Assembly (NCBI RefSeq): GCF_016802725.1
Contig: NC_052679.1
Coordinates: 11,070,138-11,134,137 of the forward strand
DNA: 64,000 bases
Direction: 5' to 3'
From: Solenopsis invicta
Taxonomy: Eukaryota > Arthropoda > Insecta > Hymenoptera > Formicidae
This document shows positions 10,990 through 24,175 of this stretch, piece after piece (the stretch's first letter is position 1; the number at the start of each line of letters is the position of its first letter). The notes beneath the pieces are model-generated. The model searched no databases and was not told the origin of the DNA. It saw only the letters and a list, made by a program, of their open reading frames with translations. The translations under genes were made by a program, and so were the position numbers.

Positions 10990-12663
10990 CCAGCAAACAC
11001 AGAAAAGAATAGTTATATAACTTGTGTGTGTTACGTTATATAACGAATTTTTACATTCTAGCAATATTGTAGTTATGTAAAATTGAATTGTTGATATTAC
11101 AACACAATAACTTATAATAGTCATATAACTACCGTTTATCAGGTTTATATAACAAACATTTTAATAATATAACTGTTATAAAACTAAATTATTAATACGA
11201 CTCCTCCCTGCCAAAAATGTGTGATTAAAACCGATTAAAACGGAATCCTTTTTAATTGATTTTAATCTGTTTTAATCGATTCAATCCACGAGCGGATTAA
11301 AAAGTAATCGGTTTTAATTATATACGAATCGTAATTGATTTTAATATCGCTTTCGTGAATTATTTAAGTGTAATGCATAGTATAAAAATTTTTTAAAATT
11401 TTAATTCATTTGCATTAAGATTCCTAAATACTCTCAGCGACCACGTTTCAAAATCCTGACATTAGTAGCGAGAAATGATATACTGAAACGCTGAAAATTC
11501 TTGCGTGCTATTTTTTAAATAAAAAACTATTTTGATAAAATAACATTGTACATCATTTTTACTAATTTGTAAAATTGTTCGGAAATTATTTTTTTCTTGA
11601 CGGTTGTCAAGAATTATTAATTGCCAAAAAAAAACATAGCTTTCGGACAATTTTACAAATTTGTTAACGTGATTTATAGTGTTGTCATCAAAATATCTAT
11701 TTAAAAATGGTACATAAGAATTGTAAGCGTCTCAACGTGTCACATCGCATTAAAATTTGATTTAATTATAATTTACGAAATTCTGTAATTTCGAATTGAA
11801 ATGAATTTAACAAGTGAATTCTGGCGCCACCACTAGGTGGCCACGCCGTGGGAGATTTTCTCGTGAGTCGAGTGTGGCCACATGAGTTATATCTAGGCGC
11901 CACGGCGGCCGATTCCCCAGCTCATACTTCAGTGAGGGCCAGTTTCACAACCTACGGTTAATTTAATTAACCGGTTAAATGTCAATCGTGATTGGTTATT
12001 TTTGGTTAATTTTACTTAACGACAAATGTGATTGGTCAATTCCGATAGAAGAATAAGCCGATTAAGTTAACTGAAGGTTGTGAAACTGGCCCTGAGACTT
12101 TTAGGAGCTGCTTATTGTAATCTCGAGACGAATACTCACTCTCACTTTTTTCAAACATGATGTGTGTGTATGTGTGTGTGGAACGCTGTTCCACATAAAA
12201 TGTTATATTTTTATGTGTAAATAACAATTTGTATTGTTATTTAATTTTGTACTTAAATGAAATGTTTAATTCAAATTTAATCTTTTTTTAATACTTTTTA
12301 ACGAAAAGGATACAAGAAATATTTTTTGTAAATTAAACATTTATTACATTTACATTAATGTATTCTATTTTAATAAATCTATCTGGGTTTCGATTGGGTT
12401 CTTATTTTCAATCGGTTTTAATACCATATTTTTGGTGCAGAAATCCCGATCGATTCGGATTACTTTTTTTTTATCGGTTTTAATCGTACATTTTCGGCAG
12501 GGCTGTATAACAAATATGATACAATTGTTATGTAACTGTTATTTTTCTTATGAGTGGGAAATTACAACTAACATGAACATTACATGTAACGCGTATGTTA
12601 TATTGCGTATTACTTTCGATTTTATTTTATTAACATTGCCGTTATGTAACTGTGTTTGCTGGG
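10990..12663 (-). mobile_element. Composite TIR repeat, copy 2 (reverse)
   Basis: Opposite-orientation copy of 2226-3729, ends CCAGCAAACACAG and complement. The inner CCCTGCC-ended element spans about 11206-12502. It is longer than copy 1 partly because a 157-bp MITE is nested at 11936-12092. Copy 1 gives the empty site for that MITE. Confidence 0.8.
11936..12092. mobile_element. Harbinger-like MITE, TSD TGA
   Basis: Starts GGGCCAGTTTCACAACCT and ends with the complement; flanked by TGA (11933-11935, 12093-12095). The paralogous uninterrupted sequence occurs in copy 1 near 2785 and at about 38862. A relative with TSD TTA lies at 28558-28712. The 3-bp duplication points to PIF/Harbinger; TGA is not the classic TWA, so assignment is tentative. 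Confidence 0.75.
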
Positions 12664-13700
12664 ATTAAATCAAATCTCTAAATATCTATCGGTAAATGTG
12701 AGGTACTTGCATTACATTTACCGACATGCGAAAGAATACTGCCTTTTCCACGTTATTATTGTTATGTGTCTGTAGGTATGACGACAATATTGATTTTCAG
12801 CCTGACACAAGTTTAAGTCCACTACAGTACTATCTCTTGTTCAGCTGACGTTCAAAATGTGGCAGGACAACGAAGTCAAATTTGACGTTTCTCATTCGTA
12901 ATTATAAAACTCAATTATTTGCAAATTGTTGAGCTTTTAGATTAAATAATGATGCTAATGTTAAGTTTCATTTTATCATCAAACATTCTCCGCACATTCG
13001 CTGGTAAAAACATAGCATAAAGAAAATGTAAATAAGGCGTAAAATCGAAGCATAGATAAAGCGTATAGACAGAGTGATGAAAACGTAATCGAATCTTTAA
13101 GTAACGTAGATTGAAACATTGGTAATGAAATGTTTACTAAATATAAACGAAATGTTAATAAAAAGTTACTTCTCCGCGAATGTACACCAAAAGTAACGAA
13201 ATGTAATGGAAACATAAACATGTTTGAATTCTTATGTTTATGATAATGCTCCATTATTTTCTGATAAAATGTGGAGCTTTTTTATTATAAACGCAGTGTA
13301 TAATTAGCGAAATAAATTCAAAGATCTTGTATCAAACATGAATTTTATTTAATAAATATAAAGCATACACATAAACAAAATGTAATCTCATTATATAAAC
13401 ATACAAATTTGAATCACTTTACTTTAATATTATAAAGTTAGTAAGATTTTAGTGACACAACTCATAAATTATAATTTATTTCATGAATAGGAAACAATAA
13501 AGTATTAATGTAATTATTATCTACTTACATAATCATGGAGCCTCATAATAATTAATTATATTATTAACAATGGTCCGCGAGGTGAGCTCACCGAAGTCAA
13601 TGCACAAAAGGAACGTTAAATATTTAAAACGTTGCTAAGAGATATAAAGATGAAACGCATAATCGATTGATTAGTTATGCGATCTATTGCAACTAAATCA
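12664..13700. other. AT-rich intergenic sequence
   Basis: An open frame on the minus strand (12979-13254) is a chance product of low-complexity TAAACG-type sequence; no family recognised. The last part, up to 13716, probably belongs to the 3' LTR of the Copia remnant, but its outer end could not be placed. Confidence 0.4.
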
Positions 13701-13715
13701 ATTTTATCAACTAAC

Positions 13716-15553
13716 ACTCTCCCTTAAATCTGATTTAGTTTCATTACAATTTTATCTTTTAAATTAATAAAATTCCAAGTATTAAATTGTTTTTATTTTT
13801 CTTGAATAAATATTGCTCACTGTATAGAGACTTAAAATCTTTTTTTTTTCAGAAAACTGGAAAATTAATGTTCCATCTCAAAGGCGCCTGTTTTAGTTCA
13901 TATAAATCTTTCTTGAGTTTTAAAATTTTATTTTTATAATTATAACCTTTGGGTGGATACATAAAGATATTTTCATTCAAGTCCCCATACAAAAAAACTG
14001 TCTTGACATCAAATGTTAATATTTTAAAGTTTTTTAAAGTTGCTATTGCAAAGATATTTCTTAATCTACTTCACTCTACTCAATCTATCACTTTGTCCTA
14101 TCACAGGATTGTACGTTTCTTGATAATCGATGTCTTTTTTCTGTCCATATCTTTTTATAATAAATCTGATTTTATAATCACCATTTTGTTTAATTCTAAA
14201 AACCCATTTATTATGTAAATGTTTCCCATTTTTAATATGTATTTTCTTTAAGAGAATTATTTTTTTCATTTATCGCTTTTGTCCATTTTTCTTTTTCATC
14301 ACCAGTAGTAGCTTCTTCAAAAATAAGATATACAAAATCTTTTTATTTTTTTGGAGTTTTCCTTTGTCTTGTAGATTCTTCTTGGTTCTATTCCATCTTC
14401 AGTAGAATTTTCCTCTTCTTCCTCTTGAGTATCCTCTTGACTTTCAGCATCTATAAAGATGTCTTTATTTTCTTCAACTGTACTATTATTTTTTTCTTGT
14501 TCTTCTTCTGTATCTTTATTTGAAATATTTAGCAAATTAACTGCTTTTTTCTTTTCTACAGAATCTATATTTTTCAACTCTGTAATAGTTTTAAATTTTA
14601 CATCTTTTACAATAAATTACATTTCTTTTATCTTTATTCCAAAGTCTGTAACCACATGGTGCATATATATTCAACAAATTGATAGCTTTCACTTCTTTTA
14701 TCTAACTTTTTTAAAGGTCCAAAACTTTTGCATAACATTCTCTTCCAAAAATTTGCAAATTCTTCAAGTTTGATTTCTTATCTTCTCACATTTCAAAAAG
14801 TGTTTTTTCCAAAGTTACCGTTGGCGATTTATTGAGTACATACGTTGCAGTATACAATGCCTCGCCCCACATTTCCTTTTTCATTTCTGCATCAAAAAGC
14901 AAAGCTCTAACTTTTTCCACTAAAGTTCCGTTTAAGCGTTCTGCTCTGCCATTCAATTGAAGAGAATAAGGTACAGTCGTGTCCAATTCAATTCCTTTAT
15001 TTTTACACGAGGATAAAACTGTATTATTTATAAATTCTCTCCCGTTGTCACATCTCGTCATTTTAGCAACTTTCATGTTCTATTTTGCTTCAACTCTGCT
15101 AATATACTCTTTGATTTTTTCAGTTGCTTCAATTTTCGTTTTCAACAAATATACCATTACAAAATGTGTATAATCATTCAGAAAAGTGATGAAGTGTTTA
15201 TTTCCATCCTATGTATCGGGTGAAATTGGACCACATAAATCCGTGTGTATTAATTATAATGGCTTCTTCGCTCTTGCTCTTAAAGTATTAAATTTTTCTC
15301 TTGCTTGTTTAACTTTGAAACAAGTTCTGCAAAATTTTTCCGACTTCATAAATTCTGTTGTTGACACGTCCATTCCGTTCGTCATCTTCATAAGATTCAT
15401 CAAATTATCATATCCCAAATGACCAAGTTTTTTATGCCACATTTCCGCTAAATCAAAAATTTTTTCAAATAAATAACTCTTATCTTTTCTTATTTCTTTT
15501 AGTTTAACTTTATAATAATACGTTCGTGCCTGGAGTCCGATTCTAGGGTTCAT
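13716..15553 (-). pseudogene. Ty1/Copia retrotransposon remnant
   Basis: Minus-strand order is typical of Copia. The GAG-pre-integrase domain has WHKKLGHLGYDNL (about 15420-15460). The integrase core contains RCDNGREF and YSLQLNGRAERLN (14786-15076). An acidic linker (14317-14577) is followed by RT pieces NKWVFRIK and FLYGDLNENIFM (13900-14269). The RT palm with its YVDD motif and the RNase H are missing; the sequence jumps to a purine tract (AAGGGAGAG) followed by TGTTAG at 13716, the expected 3' LTR start. Stops and frameshifts occur throughout. The 5' part of this locus continues to 15604 and has a paralog at 28084-28200. Confidence 0.88.
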
Positions 15554-17756
15554 GTTTTGTTCTTAGTTGTTTTTACATTCATGACTATTATAATCGGATG
15601 CTGCGTCAGTGATCACGAATGTATCGTAGTGTTAGTAAATTATGTTTTGACAACCGGCCGATGTAACCTCAGTTTTGATCGGTGACATCTCAGAAATATT
15701 CCAAAGCTTAATTGAAAGGAATCGGATCAAAGCTTTTGGTATATCAGATAAGTTGTAGTTTTAAAAATAAAAAGTGTTTTTATTTGGCAATAAGAAAATA
15801 TACTTTGTGAGCTGTTTTTCTCACAATTATAGGTAATAATAAAACTTGGCGCGAGACATTACCGTATTCCTTAATAAATGTAAGGATAGTCAACAACGGA
15901 GTCTTTGTGATAATAAATATTTTATTGGAGGCAATCACAGAAAAGTCTCAGAAGTCTCCGAATCATCAAAAATACCAGATGTCTCAGAATCATAAGATAT
16001 TTCAGATACTAACCACATTAAGAATGTAGGTTAGTAAAATTAAATTTTTTTGTATTAATGTTTCGCATCCAATCTTAGTGAAGATCGTAGCCCTGGAACA
16101 GCGAGTATCTGAATTTAAATTAAGTTATTAATCCTTTTCTTATAAAAATTTTTTTACCGTTTTTAACAAAATTAATAATTTGAAATTAAAAATTAATGAA
16201 ATAAATAATATTATAAATAAATAATATTATTTTAATAATTTAAAATTAATAATTAATACGATAATTTTTCTGCTATAATCTATTTTATAATTTTAGATAT
16301 TAAATTTTAGAAAACTGACAAAAATTCCTGGCTAGGAATTTCTGAAATTCCAGGGGTTTTTCCAGGATACATTAAATTCCAGGATTCATGGACATTTAAG
16401 GATTGCTGGACATCGTGACTAAACAGTAATCGATTCAATAGTCTTTATTATCAATGACCAGCTGTAGTTTGATTGACATTGACAGCGATAGGTGCTGGCA
16501 TATTTCAGGTTTGTCATGAATGCTGTTTCATATGTTTATGTGCTGGATTAATGCGTCTCGAGTTCTGATTGAATCTCTATCCTTGCTTATAATTCACCAC
16601 AAAGGGCTTAACCGAATAAGTATGGTGAAAATGCCCCCACAGCTTTTTGAGTTAGCCTTTTTTTCTAAGATAACTAATATGAAAAGACGCTTACATAACA
16701 AATTTAAGATTTCTATATGGAGACGTGACCAAGATAGAGCAAAAAATCGATGTTTTTACGATTTTCTTAGTAACAAATTAAACAAAATTCTGAAAAATTA
16801 ATTACACTTGAACATTAATAAATATATGTTTTACATTTGTTTTCGATGTGAATCTCAATTATAAAAAATAAAAATAACTTTAACATTTTATCCACCTTGA
16901 TTTTGCTAACTTACGACCTTGAAAAAATTATATGTAATCTCTGTTCCTAATTTCTAAAAAACATTTTTTTTCAGATTTTTTCAAAAAGTGCGTCACAATT
17001 AAAAAATTAAAATAACATTTTTCGTTAATTTATTTTTCAAAAAATGAACAGGTAAATCGTTTTTATCAGCTCTTTAACGTTTTATTTGTCTATGAAATTC
17101 CATATTGAATTTTTTTGTTGATCACAAGTTGAAAGTTAGTGATTGCTAAATTATTTTTTAAATTTTATAATTCCATAATATAAGGTTTTTATTTCATATT
17201 TATGAAGGTAAATCGTTTTTATCAGCTTTAACGTTTTATTTGTCTATAAAATTTTATATTGAAATGTTTTGTTGATCCTAAGTTAAAAGTCAGTGATAGT
17301 TAATTATTTTTTAATTTTTATAATTTTATAAGGTTTTTAATTCATAAATATGAAATTACACTTAGACATTAATAATATTACACTTGGCTATTAATTTAAT
17401 ATTACACTTAGATATTAATGAAAATACTTTTTATATTTTTTTTCCGTGCGAATTTTGATTATAAAAAAATGAAAATAACTTTTAAACATTTTTTTCACCT
17501 TGATTTGGTTGATAGACTACCTTACATGTGAATCTTTGTTCTTAACACCTACAAAGAATATTTTTTTTCAGATTTTTTCAAAAGGTGCGTCACAATAAAA
17601 AAAAATAACATTTTTTTGTTAATTTTTTTCGCAACATGAGCAGGTAAATTGTTTCTATCAATTCTTTAATGTTTTATTTGTCTATAAAATTTTATATTGA
17701 AATGTTTTGCTGATTACAAGTTAAAAGTTAGTGATAGCTAAAGTATTTTTTATATA

Positions 17757-17993
17757 CAGGGTGATTCAGAATAACCCGTTGTCTTTCAAGGGACATAATC
17801 CTGGTCGAATTCTAAGACGATTTTTTCTTTGCCAAAAATTTGTCAGACGTTTAGATTTTGAAATATCACCCGATTAAGTTAGCGTATCACGGGTCGAATA
17901 CAGATGGTACGCAGGGGCGGCGCATTCACCGTTACGCGCGGGTATGGTGCCTGCTGTGCTCAGCTAATACAACACACAAGTCTTTCTCCCCTC

Positions 17994-18031
<38 letters not shown>

Positions 18032-18971
18032 ACATCACAATGCTAGCTTTAACTTAAAAATGTAATTAATTTTCTACTTAATTTTAATGATTTTAATAAG
18101 AGAAGTGCCAGGAAATTCTTTATACAGTCGAAGAATCGAACAAAAAATTGCACGAAATTTAGATATTTAATTACATTTAATAAATTATGTCATTGCAAGT
18201 ATTCAAACAAATATTTATTAAAATTTAATAACTTTTTTTCTCAATGTAGAATCTCTTGATATAAAAAAATAATTTTAATAAAATAAATAGAAAAATATTT
18301 TTCAATAAATTTTATTATTAAAAACAATATTAATCACTACTTTACTTTTAAATTGCCGCGTTTTAACTTCTGTTCGACCAATCACGCATTCATATTCGAT
18401 CATAACGTATCCCATAAAATCAGTCGGCTCTTTCCTGTTGTCGAGTAAACACGTGTTGTCTGTTCGTCGCGCGTAAACACGGGTTTTATCGAGCTACATA
18501 TTTTCGCACGCCGAATGACTAATAATTATTTACAGTGATCGTTACTCGAAGTGATCGTTAATTAGTTACTCAAGTTTTATTGATCAAGTGAATAAATTGT
18601 GTATTATGATATTAAAGTGATAATTTACGAGAGGATCAAGGAAACTTTGGTCTGTCTTATTGTGGAGACAACTAATTGATCGCTGTACAGAATAATACGT
18701 AAGTAAATGCATGTCCAAACTTGTTTACGCAGGCACGCGCGCACGTGCGTTTGCTTTCTCTCTCTCTCTCCTTCCCCCCCCCTTCTCTCTGTAACAAAAA
18801 AAGTACTACTGTTTCTAAAAACTCGAGATGTAAATACTTTTGTAGATTTCGTGCAATTCTTTGTTCAATTCTTTGACTGTACAAAGAATTTCCTGGCACT
18901 TCTCTTATTAAAATCATTAAAATTAAGATAAAAATTAATTACATTTTTAAGTTAAAGCTAGCATTGTGATG

Positions 18972-19022
<51 letters not shown>

Positions 19023-19270
19023 AAGTGAGAAAGGAGAAATACTTGTGTTGTATCAGTTGAGCGCAGCAGGCACCTCACGACACACCCGCACGTAACGGTG
19101 AGTGTGCCGCCCCTGCGTACCATCTGTATTCGACCCTTGATACGCTAACTTAATCGGCTGATATTTTAAAATCTAAGCGTCTGACAAATTTTTGGCAAAG
19201 GAAAAATCGTTTTAGAATTCGACCAGGAATACGTCCCTTAAAAGACAACGGGTTATTCTGAATCACCCTG
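17757..19270. mobile_element. Central TA-flanked inverted-repeat element
   Basis: Ends CAGGGTGATTCAGAATAACC and complement, with TA on both sides, so Tc1/mariner-like. Arms of about 400 bp include CT/GA microsatellites (about 17993-18028 and 18973-19018). The spacer 18180-18690 is less AT-rich and not palindromic, with CGTAAACACG motifs and a good splice-donor-like CGTAAGTAAA at 18698; it could carry a promoter, but no ORF is supported. Confidence 0.8.
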
Positions 19271-20698
19271 TATTATAATGTCATAACATATGGTTTTATT
19301 TCATATTTATGAAGATAAATCGTTTTTATCAGCTTATTAACGTTTTATTTGTCTATAAAATTCCTTATTGAAATATTTTGCTGATCATAAGTTGAAAAAT
19401 AGTAATAGCTAAATTATTTTTCAATTTTTATAATTCCATAACATAAACATTTATTTCATATTTATGAAATAAAAACCTTATGTTATGGAATTATAAAACT
19501 TAAAAAATAGTTTAGCTATCACTAACTTTCAACTCGTGATCAGCAAAATATTTCAATATTGAATTTTAGAGACAAATAAAACGTTAAAAAGCTAATAAAA
19601 ATGATTTACTTTCATAAATGTAAAATAAAAACCTTATGTTATGAAATTATATAAATTAAAAAATAATTTAGCAATAACTAACTTTCAATTTTTGATCAGC
19701 AAAACATTTCAATATAGAATTTTATAGACAAATAAAACGTTAGAAAGCTGATAAAAATGATTTACCTGCTCATTTTTTGAAAAAATTTAACAAAAAATGT
19801 TATTTTAATTTTTTAATTGTGACGCACTTTTTGAAAAATATCTGAAAAAAAAATTTTTTTTAGAAGTTGGGAACAGAAATTACATGTATTTTTTTCAAGG
19901 TGATAAGTCAACAAAATCAGGGTGGATAAAATGTTTAAAAGTTATTTTCACTTTTTTACAATTAAAATTCACATTAAAAACAAATGTAAAAAATATTTTT
20001 ATTAATGTCCAAGTGTAATTGATTTTTCAGAATTTTTTCAGAATTTTTTCAGAATTTTGTTTAATTTGTTACTAAGAAAATCGTGAACATGTAAAAAAAT
20101 CGATTTTTCGCTCTATCTTGGTCACATCTCTATATAGAAATTTAAAATTTGGTATGTAAGCGTTTTTTCATATAAGTTACCTTAGAAGAAAAGGCCAACT
20201 CGAAAAGCCATGGGAGCATTTTCACCACATTTATTCGGCTAAGCCCTTTGTAGGGAATTATGGGTCAAGAATAGAGATTCGATTAGCACAGAACTCGAGA
20301 CGCATTAATTTAGCACATAAATAATGTATGGAACAGCATTCGTGACAAACCTGAAATATGCCAGCACCTATCGCTGTTAATGTGAATCAGGCTACAGTGG
20401 GTCATTGACAAAGACTATTGAATCGATTACTGTTTAGTCACAGTGTCCAGCGATCCTTGAATGTTCATGAATCCTGAAATTGTCCTCGAATTTAATGTAT
20501 CCTGGAAAACCTCTGAAATTTCAGAACTAGCCTGGATTTTTTGTCATTTTCCTAAAATTTAATGTCTAAAATTATAAAATAGATTATAGTAGAAAAATTA
20601 TTGTATTAATTATTAATTTTAAATTATTAAAATAATATTATTTATTTTATTAATTTTTAATTTCAAATTAATTTTGATAAAAACGGTGAAAAAATTTT

Positions 20699-21587
20699 GG
20701 TAATACTGAAGGAAACGGTCTTCCTCACCGATTTTGACGAAATTAAGCTCATTTGACGCGTTTTTACATGAAACTAACAAATCTGGCAAAAAAAGTGTCG
20801 CTCTGCCACGAAAACCGAGATATCAATCATTAAAGTTAGCGATTGTACAGGTTAGAAGTTAGAATATCAGTTATCTCGGCGTAATGTAAAGAACTGAGCA
20901 TGCGCTGTGATAGAAATGTGCACGAAATTTGAAACGTTTCTTTATTAATAATTACATCATTGTATATTTTATTCCTCCCTCCCTGTTAATTATAAAATAT
21001 ATTATACAAATGTTCTATAAAAAGTAGATATTGTGTTAGATTAAAAAAAATTATTAGTTTTTGTGCAATGTAGATTTTTTTTATTAAGGCATGAAAACGG
21101 GAGGGTCCCAGATGCGCACAAGCCCAATTGGACACCACCAATTATAACGGCCGATGCCTAGAGTATTTCCGTTGGGTTAGATTAGATTACGTGATTGGTG
21201 GTGTCCGATCGGGTTTGTGCGCATCTGGGACCCTTCCCATGAAAACAATTTATTTTATAAAATTAATTAATTTAATTAATAGACACATTCCACTTACAAA
21301 TAGATATCTTGAAACGAGGTCTATGTATTGCTCCCTCTACATGAGTTTGCGACTTTCCACACGAAGGGAGGTCCACCCCATTCCCACCCCCACCCGTCCA
21401 CCCCCCGCGCGCCGAGATGACTGATATTTTAACCTGTACAATCGCTAACTTTAACGATTGATATCTCGGTTCGTGTGGCCAAGCGACACTTTTTTTTTGC
21501 CAGATTCGTTAGTTTCATGTGAAAACGCATCGAATGAGCCTAATTTCATCAAAATCGGTGAGGAAGACCGTCTCCTCCAGTATTACC
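20699..21587. mobile_element. hAT-type fold-back MITE in right arm
   Basis: Ends GGTAATACTG and complement, arms about 190 bp (matching blocks around GTTAGCGATTGTACAGG), flanked by AAAATTTT at 20691-20698 and 21588-21595. The left arm of the giant fold-back (about 16150-16165) shows the uninterrupted site. Family A MITE copy 2 is nested at 21099-21238. Confidence 0.8.
21099..21238. mobile_element. hAT-type MITE family A, copy 2
   Basis: 140 bp, ends GGGAGGGTCCCAGATGCGCAC and complement, with a perfect 8-bp duplication ATGAAAAC (21091-21098, 21239-21246). The family core GATGCCTAGAG is at about 21154. It defines the 8-bp target duplication for the family most clearly. Confidence 0.93.
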
Positions 21588-22086
21588 AAAATTTTTATAA
21601 GGGGGTTTATAATTTAATTTCAGATACTCGCTATTCCAAGGCTACGATCTTCGCTAAGATCGGATGCAAAACAATAATACAAAGAAAGTTAATTTTACTA
21701 ATCTACATTTTTAATGTGGTTAGTGTCTGAAATATCTTATGATTCTGAGACATCTGGTATTTTTGATGATTCGGAGACATCTGAGACTTTTCTGTGATTG
21801 TCTCCAATAAAATATTTATTGTCACAAAGACTCCGTTGTTGACTATCCTTACATTTATTAAGGAATACGGTAATGTCTCACGTCAAGTTTTATTATTACC
21901 TGTAATTGTGAGAAAAACAGCTCACAAAGTATATTTTCTTATTGCCAAATAAAAACTTTTTATTTTTAAAACTACAACTTATCTGATATATCAAAGGCTT
22001 CGATCCGATTCCTTTCAATTAAGCTTTGGAATATTTCTGAGATGTCACCGATCAAAACTGAGGTTACATCGGCCGGCTGTCAAAAC

Positions 22087-22977
22087 CATAGACATAGGAT
22101 CTATAGACCGAGCATTTGAGGAGTGGAGGCGTGAAAAACTAGAAAGAGATAGCAAACTTTAGACCACTATTCTGTCTTTGTCTAATGACGCGCGTGGGGA
22201 ATCTTCACTTGTTTTTTTTTTTAAATATTTTGACGTCTACAAACATAATAAAGAAATTGATAAATTTAACATTAATAAAACTAAGAATAAATAATTTATT
22301 TACTGAAAAGAAACATGCTTTTAATCAAGCTCCATTGATGGATCATAGAAATCAATTGATTCGTATTCTCTTAGAAAAGTTTTTCACTCTTCGTATACAT
22401 CATTATGCTGCTTCTAAGAATAACAAAATTAGACGAATAAGATCTAAATTCACAAAACTTATTTTATTTAAAAATCAATAACATAAGGCTTGTTTTCTAT
22501 TCCTGCACTAGACTGCACTGGAACGTTTCTTCTTGCTTTCACTAACTTTCAAATATATATCTATTTTATTTTAAGTGCACACTAATTCAGGGAGTTCAGG
22601 AACAGAAAACAAACGGATATATATATAGATATATATAAAGTTAATTTTTTTATTACTGTTATGCCAGGTGCTTTAAATGTTTATTCAATATTTTATTGTT
22701 TAAATTTTAATACACAATTTTACATTATATATAATTCTATATTTTGGCACTTTTTCCAATGCTTTTCAATTCCCCTTCATTCTTTATTCACATTCACTTA
22801 CATTTTTTTTTCTTTCCCTAACCTTACAGAGAGTTTCGTTACTTTTACTGTACCCCCAAGCGCGTCATTAGACAAAGACAGAATAGTAGTCCAAAGCAGG
22901 CTATCTCTTTCTAGTTTTTCACTCGAGAACTTTACCCCCACTCCTTGAATGCTCTGCCTATAGATCCTATGTCTATG
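22087..22977. mobile_element. hAT-type inverted-repeat element
   Basis: Ends CATAGACATAGGATCTATAG and complement, arms about 115 bp, flanked by a perfect 8-bp duplication GTCAAAAC (22079-22086, 22978-22985). The uninterrupted site is in the left arm of the giant fold-back at about 15645-15660. The interior holds a 130-bp MITE and AT-rich sequence; a small frame at 22185-22481 has no recognisable family. Confidence 0.88.
22487..22616 (+). mobile_element. 130-bp TA-type MITE, copy 1
   Basis: Begins GGCTTGTTTTCTATTCCTGC and ends with GAAAACAAACGG. The other copies are 45885-46014 (reverse) and 59326-59455, all exactly 130 bp; those two have clear TA flanks. Imperfect inverted ends. Confidence 0.8.
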
Positions 22978-23042
22978 GTCAAAACATAATTTACTAACGC
23001 TACGATACATTCATGATCGCTGACCATTGAACTATACTCTAA

Positions 23043-23803
23043 AGCTGCAAATTCATGCAGCGATAAATCGCTGGCGACTTGGAAGAAGTGGGGGAAAAGT
23101 AACGCCAGCGTCAAGTTTCTGTCGCTTTTCTCCTAGTACATATTCATGTGGCGACAAATCGCTAGCGACTAAAAATACAATAAATATAAAAAAAAGTATT
23201 AAAAAGGTATAAAATAAAATAAGTATTATTTTTATTAAAAATAATACTTATTAATCTGTAATTATTAACTAATAATTTACTGAGTTGATTGCAAAAGGCG
23301 CAATAGGCGTTTAGTGTCAATAGGCGCAATCACCCTCAGTAAATTATTAGTTAATAATTACAGAGTAATAAGTATTATTTTTAATAGAAATTGAAAAGTG
23401 AAGAAAAATGAAAGTGACAATACGTTCAAATAAGGTGTATTCTGCTGAATGCGCAAATATTTTGGGAACAGCAGTAGCAAGAGCAATTAAAAAGCGACGA
23501 ATAGTGATTACAACTGCTATAATGTTGGAATTGCAAAAAACACAAGAGAAACGGCATTACAAAAAGAAGCAGTATTGGGTAGCTCCATACTTAAAAGACC
23601 GTCAGGATCATAGCTTTTTTCACGTATCCGTTCCTAAACTAGTATTTGAAGATTCCATACTGCTCACGATTGTGTCGACTTGTCGCTGAAGTTCAACCAA
23701 GTTAAACTTCTGACGATTTGTCGACGGATTCCAACGGATTCAGCACAAGTATGTGTAGAAGGGAAAAGTCGCCAGCGATTTATCGTTGTATGAATTCGCA
23801 CCT
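23043..23803 (+). mobile_element. PIF/Harbinger derivative with TAA TSD
   Basis: Ends AGCTGCAAATTCATGCAGCG and complement, flanked by TAA (23040-23042, 23804-23806). Subterminal repeats of the word CGATTTATCGCTGGCGACTT and close variants occur inside both ends. The uninterrupted site is in the paralog at about 28058 (complement of TCTAACTGG). It carries the 5' end of a transposase-like gene, so it is a deletion derivative. Confidence 0.82.
23408..23689 (+). pseudogene. Harbinger transposase N-terminal fragment
   Basis: 93 open codons beginning MKVTIRSN. A block reading KKKQYWVAPYLKDRQDHS resembles the N-terminal part of HARBI1/ALP1-like nucleases of the PIF/Harbinger group. The frame then leaves the homology and stops; the DDE nuclease domain is absent. 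Its position inside a TAA-flanked Harbinger-type element supports the call. Function lost. Confidence 0.6.
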
Positions 23804-24175
23804 TAACTGGAATGGGCATTAGCCGCCAGAACTAGAGTGACTAGAGTCCTATATAAAGAGAGAAGCGACATTGATGTCCGAAGCTCTGATTGCTAATCTA
23901 ATTGACACTTGATTGGCTAAACGAGCAGCCATATTGTGACCACAGCTGTTTGCAGAATGATACGAATGGTGTTTGATAACGTTAGAGCGGTCCCAAAATG
24001 GCCGTGGAGGACTCAATTGGATACTGAAGGTTGTGGTAGGGGTTCGATGTCGCTTCTCTCGTTACCAGATGTATGCATAAGTTTTTTCCGGTTTTTTGAT
24101 TAAAAAAAAACACGTAATTTTCAAGGGAAATTAATTTTTTTTTTTTAATTGGCCATCGGCTTCTACACATTTCGC

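Larger units (their letters stand above)
15605..23024. mobile_element. Giant fold-back element (arms about 2 kb)
   Basis: Left arm 15605-17756 and right arm 19271-23024 are inverted copies of each other along their whole length. Ends are GTCAGTGATCACGAATG and GTCAGCGATCATGAATG (complement at 23024). Examples of matched blocks are 15654-16050 with 21670-22080, and 16300-16800 with 20000-20520. Inner parts contain about 150-180-bp tandem units around GGTAAATCGTTTTTATCAGC. Three insertions lie within it: a central element (17757-19270) and two hAT-type elements in the right arm (20699-21587, 22087-22977). Without them about 4.1 kb of almost pure palindrome remains. No ORF of recognisable family. 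An uninterrupted paralog of the target site is at about 28076-28090. Confidence 0.85.

Noticed and set aside
12979..13254. 91-codon minus-strand ORF
   Set aside because: Arises from low-complexity AT-rich sequence; hydrophobic composition with no family resemblance.
14317..14577. Separate acidic protein gene
   Set aside because: It is the linker between integrase and RT of the Copia remnant, judging from position and orientation.
23320..23420. CRISPR-like or regularly spaced repeats
   Set aside because: The short repeated words around here are subterminal repeats of a Harbinger element and inverted AT-rich arms. No CRISPR array is expected or seen in this eukaryotic sequence.
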